A stretch of DNA of 64,000 nt from Sistotremastrum niveocremeum HHB9708. Lineage: Eukaryota; Basidiomycota; Agaricomycetes; Sistotremastrales; Sistotremastraceae. The position numbers were made by a program, and so were the translations under genes. Each line of letters starts with the position of its first letter. Within the stretch, counting starts at the first letter, position 1. The stretch is taken from the NCBI GenBank assembly GCA_001630475.1, contig KV419421.1, positions 153,519-217,518 on the forward strand, written 5' to 3'. Below, piece after piece: positions 12,294 through 24,250 of the stretch. The notes beneath the pieces were generated by a model. That model worked only from the letters and a program-made list of their open reading frames with translations, did not search any database and was not told where the DNA came from.

Positions 12294-12544
12294 TCGTTCC
12301 CGTGCATTAGTCTCATTCCGCTCTCATGGTTATCTGGTCCGCGCATAGGTTCATTTGTCACTGCATATAACCATTATTCACCCTCCCCTTGGCATTCAAT
12401 ACATTTACCACTCTCACTGTAGCACCAGTTGTTCCTTTCTTGGCATCATACACGCACTAGCATAGCCATTCTCTGAGAACCTTCACAAAGGGAGTCTGCA
12501 GAGTAATATTACATCCACATGTTTAGTATAAAAATTATTATGTT

Positions 12545-13741
12545 TCAACCTCGTCCTACGTATGGAGCTTTGGCCGCCCTGCAGATGGGATTAGTGATTT
12601 GACTGACACTGTCTAGCTCAAGAACTTACATTATGGTTATGGTCAGTATAGCAACATCGTTTGGTAGACTCGCTATATGCAGGACGGTATCTGCAACATG
12701 TTGAACATCGAACGTAGCTTCGGGTCTTACACTGAGCCCATATTAGCAATTGTAAGCCCTGATCACAGGATTTACATACCTGCCGTCCGGCTGAAGTATT
12801 CCTTTGGCTTGTCCAGCTGCCATTTCCGTGAGAGCATTTCCTGAACGGATCGTTGGATACGGACGCGTAATTCTTATTGGTTGAAGGCTCACCAATGTCG
12901 ATTTGCGTGCAAGTGATATTGAAAGCTCGCCCGTCTAGTGCGATGCTCTTTGTTAATCCTGTGATTGCATGCTTGGACGTAGTATAGGATAGAGCTTGTG
13001 GCCTAGGAGTATGCGCAGCTAGAGATCCGTTGTTGATAATGCGGCCTGAAAATGGGTTAATTAGATGGATATTCCAGAGATAGAGACAGCGGAGAACAAC
13101 CTCCAGGGGGTGATTGAGCTTTGAATATTTTCATGGCTTCGCGAGCACACAAGAACGATCCGACGACGTTCACATCCAGGACGTTTCGAAATGTTTCCAG
13201 AGAAAGTTCATCGATATTCACAGGACGAGAACTAATTCCAGCGTTCTACATTCCTCTGATCAGTTATCGATGTCAAGACTGAGATCAATAATTTGATTAC
13301 ATTGAAAAGCATGTCCAGCCGACCTTTTACATTCAAAATAACCGTCAGGACTTGGAACATTGGCCCTTGGATTAAATGCGTACCAAATCTCTCAACAGTC
13401 TTTTCAAAGAGAGTCCGTACATCGTCTTCTTTCGATACATCAGAAGGAACCACGATTGTCTCGCTCTTGCATTCCCTGGCCGTTTCCTCTAATTTTTCGG
13501 TACGTCGTCCAGATAAACCAAGTTTCCACCCTGCAGCGGACTAAAGTAAAACAGTCGACGACATGAATGAGCTCAGCAGCATCTCCGGCTCCATATGAGA
13601 TTGTTCATACCAGAGTGATCGCAGTTATGCGACCGATGCCTTAACAGCCGTGTGAATAATGACGAGATCAGCATTAATCCAGGAGGTTGGCGACCTGCCT
13701 GAAGATGCGCCTGTGATGATTGCTACGCGTTGGTTGTTCAT
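12545..13741 (-). CDS. Short-chain dehydrogenase/reductase (SDR)
   Basis: Classical SDR, an NAD(P)-dependent oxidoreductase of unknown substrate. The protein starts [17 protein letters not shown], the Rossmann glycine motif (TGxxxGxG). It continues with LFNNAGIS (NNAG motif), INNGSLAAH (catalytic Ser) and LSYTTSKHA (YxxxK), and ends [10 protein letters not shown] see eight or nine short exons; the first intron (13698-13640) splits the glycine motif and uses a GC donor (AG|GCAGGT) with an AG acceptor, the only splicing that restores SSGIG. Length (about 250-290 aa) is normal for the family. It is convergent with the phytochrome gene, 251 bp apart. Confidence 0.9.
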
Positions 13742-14191
13742 CGGAATGACGACGAGTACAGCAGAGATGAGATCGATATACGCTTAGGAAATGACTGAAA
13801 TGACGCGACTCGCGACGGTCATTCCGCCTCCGCGGCGCGTGCTTGGAACTTCTAGTCTACTACATCACTGGACGGCACTGAGTAAGTCTGGTTCTCTTTC
13901 CCGGACTGCATGATGAAACGACGGCTCTCAATGACTGCTTTGTTGTCTTAGTTCTTGGTGCTCGACATGGCCCTGTTGCATGATATCAACATATCTGAAG
14001 CCTTCTCAGGCTGAGCCGAAGTGGGTCAACAACCGCTGGCGATTGGCAGTATAATAGCAATCATGTTGTGGCAAAATACGAAGGCGTGGCCGACCATGTA
14101 ATCCAATCCTCAGCTTGAAGACACTGCAAACGCATCAGGTTGAAGGAAGGAAAGTGGAAAGACTGAAAAGTGTACATACAAGGATCGTGTC
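13742..14191. other. Intergenic, no supported gene
   Basis: Between the start of the SDR gene (minus strand) and the stop of BUD22 (minus strand). No frame with family similarity or secretory signal was found; it should contain the SDR promoter and the BUD22 3' end. Confidence 0.5.
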
Positions 14192-15804
14192 TCAGGCGAA
14201 TTTGATTTTTTGTCCAGCACTCTTTTGGATCGCGCCCTGCACAGATTCCCGCTCCTGTGCCCGCTTCTTCGCAACCCACGAGGGATGCATAGGCTTTTCA
14301 TCTGTCTTTGGTGCTTTTGTGGGTGGAGCTTTTGTGGGCTTCGATCCACCAGCTTGGTTGGACCATCCAGAATCTTGAGACGGGGCAGTAAAGGGCTTTC
14401 GACCTGTTCCACCACTGAATCCGCCCCCTCCTCTTCCTCGGCCAGGCGGGCCGCCACGACCTCGGGCTGCTTGTTTAGCTTCTCTTTCTTTACGAAAGCT
14501 CTCGGCCTCTTCCCTCTGCTTCTTGACATGATTTGCGTTTTTGCCATACTTCTTCTCCCATATGCTAAACAGGAAGTCAGATCGATGATGATGATAGTTC
14601 TCAGTACACTCACGCTTTTCGTGCTCGTTGACCTCTGCGATTCTTGCGGGGCGCAACAGCATCCTCGTCTCCTGAAAACGCCTCTCCGTCGGAAGAAGAA
14701 CCTCGTATGAACCCGGTTGAAAGTGATGGCAAAAACGTCGATTGGGTAGATGACTTCTGCGGTGGGACTTGCGGCGGTTTGGCGGGCTTTGTCGATGGAG
14801 CGGAGGTCCCTTTTGTCCGTTTAGAAGGCGGAGTATCGTCCTCCACGTCCTCCACATCGTCAGAGTCGACGGATCCCGATTCCCAGCCGGCATCAAGGGC
14901 TTCAGCAGCATCGATGTCGTCCCCAGGTGCTTCATCATCAATAGAACCCGACTCCCAGCCAGCAACGCTAGCGTCATCTTCGGCTCCCAATTCATCTCCC
15001 TCGTCGTCGGAAAGCATACCCTCCGCGTCTCCTTCCTGAACATCCTCTGCGATGACAATCCCAGTCCAGTCTTCTGAATCATCCTGATCCTCTCCGTCAT
15101 CCGCATCCTCATTGTTCTGGCGCTCCTTCGATTTTCCTTCCAGCACGCTCCGCAAGCCTTCGATGGTTCGTTTCAGTTCCTCTGCTAGCAGTTTAGAACT
15201 TCTGAGTCTGGCAACGATTTTGGCGGTTGGTACATCGTAAACCGGTTCGTCCACCTGATGTAGATCGAGCCGAGCCAAGACCTCCTGAACCCTCTCGTCT
15301 TTTCCTAGAACACCGTCTTTCCGGACGCGAGATGAAAGAGCCATTTTCGCGATTTTGTCCACGTCGATAGATTTCAGGGCAGATAATTCGGATTCGGGAT
15401 CTTCATCAGGTTTACTCGGCTTATTCTTCTCGTTGGGTCTTGGCAATAGAGTTAGAGAGTATCTTCTACAATTAAGAATGTCATCGTACTTGGTTTGGTT
15501 TTTCAAGCGTTTCACGATGCGTTGAGCCTCGTGAACTTTCGCAAGTTTGGTAGCCTTGTGTACTTCCTTTATCGCATGATGCTACAACGAGGTCAGACAG
15601 ACAGGCGAGAGAAACGCGAAAGGGCACACCAGCTTCTTTGCGAATTTCTCTGCCACATCCTGAACTTTCTACTCACTTCACGAGTCAGAACACTATGAGC
15701 AAAGACTGTCTGGAAGAGCGGCATACCTGCTCTTTTTGAGCCCCTCGTTTACGTTTTGTCCCTCGTTTCGAGGTATCGACATGACCGTCTGCTGTGTCGT
15801 CCAT
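14192..15804 (-). CDS. BUD22: BUD22/SRFBP1-like ribosome biogenesis protein, 482 aa
   Basis: Nucleolar factor needed for 18S rRNA maturation in yeast. Four exons: 15804-15727, a 30-nt exon encoding DVAEKFAKKL, 15581-14614 and 14564-14192; they sum to 483 codons. The N-terminal third is a basic helical region (HHAIKEVHKATKLAKVHEAQ). A long acidic Asp/Glu-rich middle follows, then the Bud22 signature FLPSLSTGFIRG, a charged helix WEKKYGKNANHVKKQ, a GRGG-rich stretch and the terminal HPSWVAKKRAQE motif ending KIKFA. An optional in-phase intron near 15480 cannot be excluded, because a GTACGA follows NQTK, but reading through keeps the frame open. Confidence 0.9.
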
Positions 15805-16136
15805 GAGTAAGGGAGCTCAGGATTCTTTTTCAGATTTACTGGGAGCTTGGTTCAGACGAAGCTTATGTAAGCATTATGCTGTGGATATTGACGGCAATCC
15901 ATGGTCAACAAGAACTAATTCATTTGACCTCGTCGTAAGTATACTACTAGCATATCCTGACTATATGTACATCTCCTAGGTCACGGTTACTGAGCCTTGA
16001 ACAGAGGTGCAACCAGTAGGTCCAGTACCGAAGCCAATGCCGCCCTTCCCGTCGTCAACTTCTCGATCACACCGCCGTATCACTCGGGCCATCCACTCGC
16101 AATACCATACATAAGAACAGAGATGGCAGGAGGAGG

Positions 16137-19100
16137 TCACGTCGTGCTTTCAGCTGCACCTGTCCTTGTGCCGAGCTCAATGTCATCTTCAATAACCTCT
16201 CCAGCAGCTGATCCGCCTTGACCGCGATCGGGCTTCCTTCGAAGAATTGCGGGCCACCGCTTGGGAGAAAATACTTGAGCCACCTTGTCATGAAATGACA
16301 TGCGTCGAGGTATGATAGCTTCAATGGATGCTACAGTTTCCGTTGACTGGGGAGAGGGTGCTGAGTGATGTGCCCAGCGAGCTAGATTTTGTTCAGGCAA
16401 GGACTGAGGTGGTGACGAAAAGTGACATACCAGCATTACGAGTCTCGAATGCCTTTTCATAGAAAGCGACACGAGACTGTACATCTTCACTAATACGTTC
16501 ATCGTCGGTCCAGTCCACCATTCTCGGAGAGTCTGTCTGGCAGAGTTTGAAGAACTCTCCTGCCATGAATAGGTAGCGATCGCTGATAGCGTCAAAGGCG
16601 CCATGGTCGAGGTAGAAGATGATTGTGGCCACATCTTTACTCCAATGTTGCCGCTCACGCTGATACAGACGGAATTGGGTGCCGTTCATGGTGAACAACA
16701 CTCGAGTGATATCAAAGTCGGGAGAGACGGTGAAGTCAGACGGAAGCAGAGGAATGAAATGAGCTAGAAGACTGAGGAAGACGCGAACGTTCGCATGGGT
16801 TCCAAAATACCGGAAGTGTCGTGACGTTGATATATCGGCCAAGAGACCGATCTCGTGGCCCGATGTAATGTCGGAGACCAGGTCTTTGATCCGCTCCCAA
16901 TCCAAACGCGTGTCTTGGAGGAGGAAACGGAGTAGCTCAGACCGCTGGATGTTGGAAAGAATGCGAGTTAAAACATTGGCCCTTTGGTCTTGTTCGAGAT
17001 CTAACAATTCCAGTATCGGTCTTTTGCAGTCTTTGACCAGATAGGTTCTCTCTTGGTCATCATTGATTTCATCGTCGGCTTGTCTCTCCGTCAGATCGTG
17101 AGCGGTGCGAATCGATGTGCATATGTTATTACACAGGTCGTCACACTCTTCGTCAGATAGGCCTACCAGAGGGAGCGCTGAAAAAGAGTCAGAACACGAT
17201 GAGGCACGGTCGTGGTGTTGCTCACGAATGAAACAGCCATGATAGTCTTGGTAAAAGCCGGCGACTTGAGCACGCTTGGCATCTCGGTCAGCCCGAAAAT
17301 AACTATCGTTTCTCAGATAACTATCGAGGTCGTCATCACTTCTGGTCTCATCGAGGCATACATCTCGGCAATGTTGCCAAAAACCAGACGTCAGATGATG
17401 ATCAGACAGACCCTCCATGGCACCGCGGGTGAGATAGTATATCAAGGTGTTTGCGTAGCGCTTGAAGAGCTTTTCCTTATCAAGAATAGCTATTACCGGG
17501 GAGAGATCGAACGAAAGAGGGGCTATGAAGTCTTTCGGCAGGTCTTTGGATAGTTGTTCCAGAAATTGGCAGATAAGGAGAGGATCTGAGTCGTCGCCGG
17601 ATATTACGGTCATTTCGGGGAGTTCAGAAAAGAATGTGCACATTTCTTCCAAAATCTCCACTTCTTTCCCTTTCGTCATGAACGACACGAGATCGCTGAC
17701 CCTGAACCACCAAGTGGATGGGTTTCGGATGAACGATTGGATAACGTAATAGTGTTCGACGTCTGAGAGAATCGCGGTAACCTCGTCGACTTTGCCATCT
17801 TGTAAGAGAGTATCGCACGCTATCACTGCCGTCTCGAAGAGATCTCCTCGGAGACCGATCTCTCCTGTCGAGTTGTACGTAGTGAGGATGCGAGCGATAC
17901 AAGCATCGTCTGTTTCTGCAGTGCTCTGGTATCCTCGCAAGTCCCGATTGGCATCTTCCAGCGAAGTAAAGAAAGCAAAAGCGGGGAACAGATCGCGTCG
18001 AGATCCGCGCGACTCCTCTATCAGACCCTTGCATTGAGCTTTACACCAGCGAGTAAAGTCGTCTGCGCGTATGTCATCCCGCCACGACCCATATTGATTG
18101 CACCAGCCTTTCCAATCCTTGAAATAGACTAGCTGTTGGTTGACGGTCTCCTTCAGGCGAAACGAAGTATCCGTGGCGAGGAACCTATCGCGGACCGCCA
18201 TGAAGATAGGAGACAGTGACATTCCTGCCTTGTGCCACTCTCCAAATTCAAATGACGGAACAGCCCTCTCGAGAACCTCCATGTCGGTGGCGTTGATGAC
18301 CAAGCGAGCGTACGCTTTTAAAGCTTGCACGCCTTCAGGATCGCTTTTTTGCCATCGGACCAAGGCCTCCACATCCTCGACGGCATCGGTTTCGGGTGTA
18401 TTTTGACCCCCCTCCCATTCGTCGGGGTACTCGCCCTGGTCCTCGTTATCATTTTGCCCCTTCTTCTCAAGATCAACGTCGTTGTTGTCCTTCTCATCAG
18501 AGCCAAATTCTTGTGGCAAAATATACCGAGACCATCGCAGAAATGGTTGCAGCAAGTTACTCAGGGGGCTTTCGAATGGCGAGTTGTTGTGGAGGGCTGC
18601 GTGGAAGGTTGTGACAACGATGATGCCCATGATGATGACCGACAGTCCCGTGGCGAAAGCCCCTCCGAAAAGCAGAATAGGCGCTCTGCCAGTGAAAGAC
18701 ACGGCGATTTCCCACAACTGGATAAGGAAACCGAGCACGAAGAATCCGATGGAAAGCAGGAGCGTCCAGACAAGTATGCCCATGAGTGACAGCATGTAAC
18801 CCTCCGCGACAGCAGCCCGTCGCTCGCGAGCTAGGGTTCGCTCCAGGTTCGTGTTGCCCAACGGGGTTGCAATTAATCGTGCTGCCCACTGCATGCCTAG
18901 GACGCACAGGACTGAATTGAACACCTAGGAGGTATATGTTGGTCAAGGTTCATCAAGTGAACAAGTCTCACTCACGCTAACCATGAGCGCTAAGTAGTAA
19001 AAGAGCGCCACGAATTGCGTCGATACAGGTGGCAGTGGGTTCTTGGACGAGTCAGCCGTGGGTGATGTGAAGAGGGAGATGATGGGCGAAATGAAGGTAG

Positions 19101-19671
19101 TGACTACTGTCAAAAATAGTGCGATCTGCGAATAAATGACGGTGTCAGTCAAGCGACCGTGTAGAGTAGGCACTCGAGTGGTACCCACAAAAATCAGTGA
19201 GATATTCATGACGTCTCTCCATTCTTCCACTCTCACCCTTATCTTTCGCAACGCCTCTTTGTCCAGGGCACCCCAAGTTTGTTCGTCATCCATTGCTCTG
19301 CCTTCGTGTGCTCTATCATCTATCTCGCTTTGAGCATCAGCTTATCGACGAGCCATTCCATTCATACCTTTAGTAGCATCCTTCTCCAGTGCCTGTAGCA
19401 TCACACTGTGGTTCTTCAACGTCTTCGACTGCTCGCTGATCAAGCCATTTTGAACCTTGATCAACTCCAACAGTTCGTCGAATTTAGACGCAAAAGATTT
19501 GGCGGCCTCAGGAGGGGGTTCTACAGCAGAATCCGCTTCTGATGGCGGATGGGTCGTGGACGCCGCCTTGGCCATCACAGGCTGGATGGTGGCGGGCTGA
19601 GAAGACTGAGCCGAATGGGATTGGAGGGGAACTGAGAGTTGGATGGGAAGGGAAAGAACAACAGAATCCAT
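16137..19671 (-). CDS. DUF6535-type multi-pass membrane protein with large cytosolic domain, 1107 aa
   Basis: Agaricomycete-expanded family of unknown function. Five exons: 19671-19368, 19319-19189, 19125-18976, 18924-16431, 16381-16137; total 1108 codons. The N-terminus has a likely coiled coil (FDELLELIKVQNGLISEQ). The DUF6535 core follows, with DEQTWGALDKEALRKIRVR and hydrophobic segments: IALFLTVVTTFISPIISLF, FVALFYYLALMVSVFNSVL, then LMGILVWTLLLSIGFFVLGF and GGAFATGLSVIIMGIIVV. After the last helix there is an acidic stretch and about 650 residues of mostly helical, repeat-like sequence with no recognised catalytic motif. The final exon adds a basic tail (KRWPAILRRKPDRGQGG). Start chosen as the first ATG giving the coiled coil. 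Role unknown; regulatory or sensor functions are only guesses. Confidence 0.85.
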
Positions 19672-20532
19672 ATTTAACCTAAGATGCCGTGCACTGCCCC
19701 TCTCTTGCCTGAGCGTCTCTGCGAGGGTTCAGCCAATAGAAATATTGGTTAGGGACACTAAATTAGTTACCGTAGTGCGACAACCATGCCAAATTCGGAG
19801 CATCTCAGGGCTCATCGACGAGATTCTCAAGAGGACGCCCTTATCTACTTGCAGGACATCTTCAAGGCATATTGTGCGCCTGGAGCTCGAGGCTTTCAAG
19901 TGAAATTCATGTCATTAGTCGACTGAGTTGAGGGAGAGAAAACACTGCGAGAAACTTCAGGGAGGTTCAAAGCGCTCAGGAATCAGGGGCACTGATGTCA
20001 CGTTTACCTATAACGGCGATGGCCGGGCCGCTTTGGGAACGTGCTATGAGTTACGTCGAATATGCATTGGAATGTTGAGCGAGAGAAAACATGGTCGTTG
20101 ATTAGTCGGCGTATGCGATTAGGAAAGATAACAAAAATAACACAGTTCCAATGTCTTATTGCTGTGCTATGTCATACTGGTATTACTGGCAAACCCGCTG
20201 AAAAAAAATGGCGACTCTGTGAAGCACAAGCAATGTCAGAGTCTTTTTTCAGAGGAGATTCATTGTCACTAATCGTTGACGAGTGATATCAACATTTTTC
20301 AAACCATCAACTTGAAAGATAAGGAACTGGGACCATCCGCACCCCAGGGGTACCTACTCTGACCGACCAACTGCCACTGCCTGGCTAGACATATCAAACT
20401 TGCCAGCGTGGAGGCTCAGACGCCAATTGTATCAGCTGCGCATTGATGAGCATGTGGACATGCAAAGATTCTAGATGATAAAGAGCACAAACCAGATGAA
20501 CCGGGGGATCATCGACGTCCTACACTCACAAC
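19672..20532. other. Divergent intergenic region, no supported gene
   Basis: 860 bp between the starts of the DUF6535 gene and the small secreted protein gene. I see no conserved frame and no RNA gene. It must contain both promoters. Confidence 0.5.
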
Positions 20533-20905
20533 ATGCGCAATACCTTGTTCATCCTCGCAATCGGGGCCCTCTTCTACACAACATCGGTAGAGAGCCTTCT
20601 CCTGACTTTCACAAAGTTATTCACCAATTGATCGCGTGTGTCGTCTAGGCAATCGTTCCACGGGACGCTCTGCTTGCTTCGCGTTGCGCTTGTCCAGCTT
20701 CAGGTTGTGTTGCGAGACAAGGATTGTGTCCAACTGGAAGCGCCTGCACAGGAGAATTGTGAGCCCATCTTCATCAATAGATTACCTACAGATCATCAAA
20801 TTCAATTGAACGAATCATCTCTGTAGACTCTGCACGCCATGCAATGCTTTCTTAGGGCCAGCCTCTTGCGGCTGCGTATGCCCTCCTATGAACTTACCTT
20901 CTTAA
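20533..20905 (+). CDS. Small secreted cysteine-rich protein (SSP1), 80 aa
   Basis: Three short exons, 20533-20586, 20649-20758 and 20827-20905, total 243 nt. Exon 1 encodes a signal peptide (MRNTLFILAIGALFYTTS), with an intron right after it, a frequent arrangement in secreted proteins. The mature part holds ten cysteines in about 60 residues, including SRCACPASGCVA, LCPTGSAC, LCTPCNAF and SCGCVCPP, so five disulfides are possible. Without the second intron (20759-20826) the frame would stop at once; splicing adds a four-to-five cysteine tail, which supports the model. I do not recognise the family. It could be an effector, antimicrobial or fruit-body peptide. It is isolated, with no neighbour in either direction for 0.8-2.2 kb. 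Confidence 0.65.
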
Positions 20906-23132
20906 TGACCTTACCTCTGCGTCATGTGAATGTCAATAGCTTGCATTACAGCACACTGAATCGTGAGCATGTGGTTGAAACTGGCGGAAACAAATAAAAA
21001 TGCTGTCGCGTGGGAATGCGAATATGGCATGTGGCCTAGATCCGGAAACGCGGCGCATCTGTAATGCACCCGGATCGGCAGGGCAGAAGACGAGGAATTC
21101 GATCATGGGTCCAGTGGAGTGGACCACTTGGATTGTGGCGAGCTGTGGGAGGCAGAATGAGCGTGACTTTCGTTTTGAATGGAGGTCTGGGAATTCTGCT
21201 CAATCGCACAAAGTTCTATCTCTCTGAAAAATAAATGTTCCGGTGACTTGACAAAGTGTTGGGAGCTGCCGCCCAGTGCTATTGCCCTAGGAAACGCTGC
21301 GGATCAAGTCGTTAGAAGTTAATTGAAAACGCAGGGTAATGAATAAGATATTGAATGGCATTCAGGTACTTGCAATCATGGGACAACATCGCACCGCCTC
21401 TTGTTTGTGTACGCCGAGGCAGTCAAGCCAATAACCTAGCGAAGACGAAGAGCGGAGCCCTTCCCATTCTGGACGTTACGACTGAGGAATCTATGAGGCC
21501 CAGAATGTTTGGAGTACTTGAGCGTTTGCAATATGGGTGGCGTTCAAATAGCCAGAATTTAGGGGTCCGATTTGGGGTCCGAATGAAACCTCCATGAAAG
21601 GAATAGGCTGGGAGCCTATATCCAATCTAAGTCCATGTCTGCAACTCAAAGCACAGGCGGAGTGGGTAGTGACCGTTGACCTGCGAGTATATGTTTTAGC
21701 CAATATACAGCTCGAACACCCACAAAAATGCGTTCGTTCAGCGGAGGATATTAATAACTATCAGTCTCCTGTATAGTGTAATCAAGGAATCGAGGGTCCG
21801 CTGGAATTCTCAGGACCCTGTTCACTAGTCTTGTCGACGTTTTTTCTGATTGGGCATGAAGGTTGCTTGTGAGCAGAGAAGGCGCGTGATGACCTAGCCA
21901 GGGCACATGATATACATTGGGCCGAAAGTTCTAGGCAGAAGCGGAAGCAAAGCCACGGTGAGATAAACCGCGTCAAGATGGCGTAAGCATGGCTCACTTG
22001 GTCGAGAGGGTGGAAACACGAGGAACACGTCTGAAAAATAAGGTATCGCCTTGACAAGTGTGAGATCTGTCCACGTCAAAGCTGCAAAGATTCGCCTCGA
22101 TTGTAGCGATTGGCTGACCATAAGTTAGCGCCTGAAAAGGAACTAGTCAGGAAGTCTGGGGACGGAAAGCCGTCCAGGCACTGGGTCGTATAAGAGGTGA
22201 CATACAGTGATTAGTGACGAATTCCAAGCAATTATTTCGAAGTCTGAGAGATGCATCGCGTTCCAATTCGGAGGTCCTGGAGATCCTGGAGAATGCCGTG
22301 TGGCCCGTGTGGGTCAGATTCTTACAAGATCTCAAGTGAGAGGACAGGTACGTCTGACGGAAACGGAAGGCTTTCAGCCACGAGTACAGATTCTCCGTTG
22401 AGCTCACAGACGCCGGGAGTCTTCGACTATGGGGTATAGGACTGGGTGAACTATGAAACCGCCTCGAGAGGAAGCGGGGTCTATCTTGTACGCACGTTCG
22501 TCGTAGAACGCGGTTGAGTGAGAGGGAGTTGGATATTAGTGGACAGATGACCCACCATGGTGGATTACGAGAACTCGAGCGGTCAGGTGTGGCTATACGT
22601 CGTAAAATACGTGAGATGAGATGATGCAAGAAGGGATTCACACGGCTTTAGTTACGACCCGGCAGGAAGTACGTCCTTGGACAATAGTAGAACAAGAAGG
22701 AGAGAACAGTGAAATGAAATGAACGTGACTTTTTAATACTAGCCTTGGGCGGTGAGAAAGGGGCGCATCACCGGCGCTAAACGGCGTCAAACTTTGCAAG
22801 AAGCGCGAGCCTTCGAGTGATCACACGACCACTCACACGACAGATTTGAAAGTATCCTACGGGACTGCTCGTCGTATTGGACATGATCCGCTATGTCTTT
22901 ACGAGTTCCGAGGTCGTGAAAATATTTTTCGAAGTGGCCAAGAGATTTTTTTGTAAAAATTTGAATCTGGGCCCCTCCGTCGGGTACCGGAGCCGGTGAT
23001 CGTGGCTGTGCAGCTGTCCCTATATATTCACTCCAAGTTGACCCCGAAAATTTGTTTTGCTTTGGCCCTGCTATCGTCACATTTCTTATCCCTGCTAAAG
23101 CTTATCTACCGACTACGCTCTATCTCTGATCG
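20906..23132. other. 2.2-kb region without a supported gene
   Basis: Several frames of 60-164 codons exist (the longest on the minus strand, 22147-22641, Ser/Arg-rich), but none shows a recognisable domain, signal peptide or sensible splice context. No tRNA or repeat was detected. The last 120 bp are the promoter of the MYND-like gene, with TATATAT at 23021. Confidence 0.45.
23021..23027 (+). promoter_or_regulatory. TATA box of the MYND-like gene
   Basis: TATATAT 106-112 bp before the ATG at 23133, in an otherwise mixed-composition promoter. Confidence 0.5.
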
Positions 23133-24011
23133 ATGCTATTCCTCAGCTCTGAATCTTCCATCACAACTCCACATCAGGAATATGTCCGTGGATGCCCCGC
23201 TCCGGATATCGACGTCTTTCGTCGCTCCAAGAGCTCCGGTTTGCTTCCTAAGTCCTCCCCGCTGCTAGCGTATAATAAGGAGACTGTCCAGCTTCCCGCC
23301 TCCCAAACGCCTTTGCGAAGCCGTAAAGTCTCCATGATCCCGCCTTCACCTACCCGTCCAACAGTATCACTCGATACTACGACATGTCCATGGGGCTCAT
23401 TCACTCCGGTGGCATTCAGCAGCGAGGGAAGAGCAAGCGGAGGAACAGTCAGTGCTACCCAAAAGCTGCGAACCTTTGCCAGTCTTTGTCCCCCCGAACC
23501 AAAGACAGTCAAAGGCAAAGGTCGCGCGAAGAGCGTCGCGTACTACAACGAGCACAGTTTCGACTTCCTCAGTCATAAATCATATTCCCACTTGCCCTCG
23601 TTATGGAGTTCGAACACTCGCTCCTCGAGTCCCTCCCCGTCCGTTCCCTCATTATCTCGTTCATCCTCACCATCCACTTCCACTTCGTCCCCTAGAGATA
23701 CCGGTCCTTCTACTCCCATTACCATGCCATCTTCCCCCGTACCCTCATTCTCCAGTCTCCCTGTTCCCGGGCATCGCCGTGCCAAGTCGCATACCATGTC
23801 GACCGTACCGACATTAGCACCCATCGATCCTCAGTTTGAAGCTCTAGAGAAGGCTTCGCGTCTTCGTGCACGCATTGTTTGCAGCACTTGCAACAAGATC
23901 GGCGACGACTTTCCGAGATGTGGCCGATGCGGGATCGGATGGTGCTCGAGGGCATGCCGTGTCGGTCCCCCAGACGCTCAAGGCAACAAAAAGAGACATG
24001 TATGTTCGTGA
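23133..24011 (+). CDS. Ser/Pro-rich protein with C-terminal MYND-like zinc finger, 292 aa
   Basis: Single uninterrupted frame. Residues 1 to about 235 are low-complexity (Ser, Pro, Thr), with basic patches such as KTVKGKGRAKS, and look disordered. The last 55 residues form a compact Cys/His cluster: CSTC, then CGRC, WCSRAC and finally HVC, the spacing of a MYND-type zinc finger. MYND domains bind proline-rich partners, often in transcriptional repression, so a regulatory role is plausible but inferred. The finger reaches almost the stop codon (one Ser after the last Cys). An alternative in-frame start further in cannot be excluded. No intron, unusual in this window. Confidence 0.7.
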   Translation: MLFLSSESSITTPHQEYVRGCPAPDIDVFRRSKSSGLLPKSSPLLAYNKETVQLPASQTPLRSRKVSMIPPSPTRPTVSLDTTTCPWGSFTPVAFSSEGRASGGTVSATQKLRTFASLCPPEPKTVKGKGRAKSVAYYNEHSFDFLSHKSYSHLPSLWSSNTRSSSPSPSVPSLSRSSSPSTSTSSPRDTGPSTPITMPSSPVPSFSSLPVPGHRRAKSHTMSTVPTLAPIDPQFEALEKASRLRARIVCSTCNKIGDDFPRCGRCGIGWCSRACRVGPPDAQGNKKRHVCS

Positions 24012-24250
24012 GGTCGAAACCAACGGATAAGCACGATGCGGTCGAGGGCCCGGGGGAGGTATTCATGCAATATCTGCTTAATGCTGTACGCCTTTGTTTT
24101 CTTCAATGCTGTTTTTCTGATCTCTACCGAGCATCCTCGCTATCCATAAGTGTAACTTATCTGCTATCATCACTTCTCCACCATGTATCGTCAGCATCTT
24201 CCACCACGTAGACATCAGTAATACAGTAATCGAATTTGTTCATGCACCAT

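Noticed and set aside
22147-22641. 164-codon minus-strand open frame
   Set aside because: Ser/Arg-rich composition, no domain, no signal peptide, no splice partner; typical of the antisense of GC-containing non-coding DNA.
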